This document shows positions 63,927 through 64,000 of a stretch of DNA of 64,000 nucleotides, one piece after another (positions within the stretch are counted from its first letter, which is position 1; each line of letters starts with the position of its first letter). The translations under genes and the position numbers were made by a program. The notes beneath the pieces are model-generated. The model ran no database searches, was not told where the DNA came from, and saw only the letters and a list, made by a program, of their open reading frames with translations. The stretch is from Lederbergia galactosidilytica (GTDB taxonomy: Bacteria > Bacillota > Bacilli > Bacillales > Bacillaceae_C), in NCBI RefSeq assembly GCF_017873565.1, contig NZ_JAGGKH010000010.1, positions 62,001-126,000 on the forward strand, read 5' to 3'.

Positions 63927-64000
63927 TTATCCATTCACTTTGCCAACTTCATTCACGGCTTTATCTAGGCTTCTGTCGTAGGCTTGTACAATTTTCTGAT
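63927..64000 (-). CDS. flhO: Flagellar basal body protein FlhO, 3' end only
   Basis: Only the last 23 codons lie in the window, reading QKIVQAYDRSLDKAVNEVGK, then VNG and stop (TAA at 63927). This is the C-terminal helix typical of flagellar rod proteins, and the position before flhP matches flhO. Confidence 0.8.
   Translation of the reverse strand, partial: QKIVQAYDRSLDKAVNEVGKVNG

Overview
The window is low-GC DNA from a Bacillaceae bacterium. The right-hand gene order (ywqB-ywqA-like pair, ssbB, ywpF, fabZ, flhP, flhO) matches the order known around fabZ in Bacillus subtilis. The left part carries glycerol-type wall teichoic acid (WTA) genes (tagD, tagB, tagO, tagA, a TagU/LytR-type ligase). 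Ribosome sites are strong AGGAGG types, and TTG, GTG and possibly CTG starts occur. Many repeats, insertion-element remnants and decayed genes show that this is not B. subtilis itself; I cannot name the genus.

Layout. 1-850: 3' part of a ChW-repeat/amidase_3 cell wall hydrolase. 858-12250: WTA and cell-surface polymer genes: a GT2 glycosyltransferase, four CDP-glycerol glycerophosphotransferase-family proteins (one is TagB-like), TagD and an LCP ligase. 12279-16246: tagO and tagA bracketed by two near-identical 361-bp sequences with an IS200/IS605-type right end and no transposase gene (probable solo TnpB omega-RNA elements), plus a broken Rpn-family nuclease gene. 16336-21100: an unknown protein opposite an XRE regulator, a membrane protein plus HlyD-type adaptor pair, and an MFS transporter. 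21324-24880: nagB-nagA and a four-LysM NlpC/P60 endopeptidase. 24890-25620: no recognisable intact gene; then a pentapeptide-repeat protein.

26392-48964 is one large glycan-use locus, all on the minus strand. It encodes alpha-mannosidase GH38, beta-mannosidase GH2, alpha-fucosidase GH29, a sulfatase, a ROK kinase, a long class I mannose-6-phosphate isomerase, a GntR/UTRA regulator, two LplA-type binding lipoproteins, two LplB/LplC-type permeases, a membrane-anchored AraC regulator and a YesL protein. Together with nagA/nagB this looks like import and cytoplasmic breakdown of N-glycan-like oligosaccharides (Man, GlcNAc, Fuc, sulfate). The locus also records a segmental duplication: an isomerase-kinase-GH38 block exists twice, and each copy has lost what the other kept. 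An IS1182-family remnant lies inside the decayed part.

49165-64000: SWIM/SNF2 helicase pair, small proteins, ssbB, ywpF, and a zinc island (COG0523 GTPase, a YcgR/YcgQ-like pair and a divergent zinc-binding lipoprotein) with a perfect 21-bp Zur-type palindrome. After these come a truncated sugar-permease fragment, an Asn/Asp-rich lipoprotein, fabZ, a small EpuA-like membrane protein, flhP and the 3' end of flhO. No tRNA, rRNA or CRISPR array was seen.
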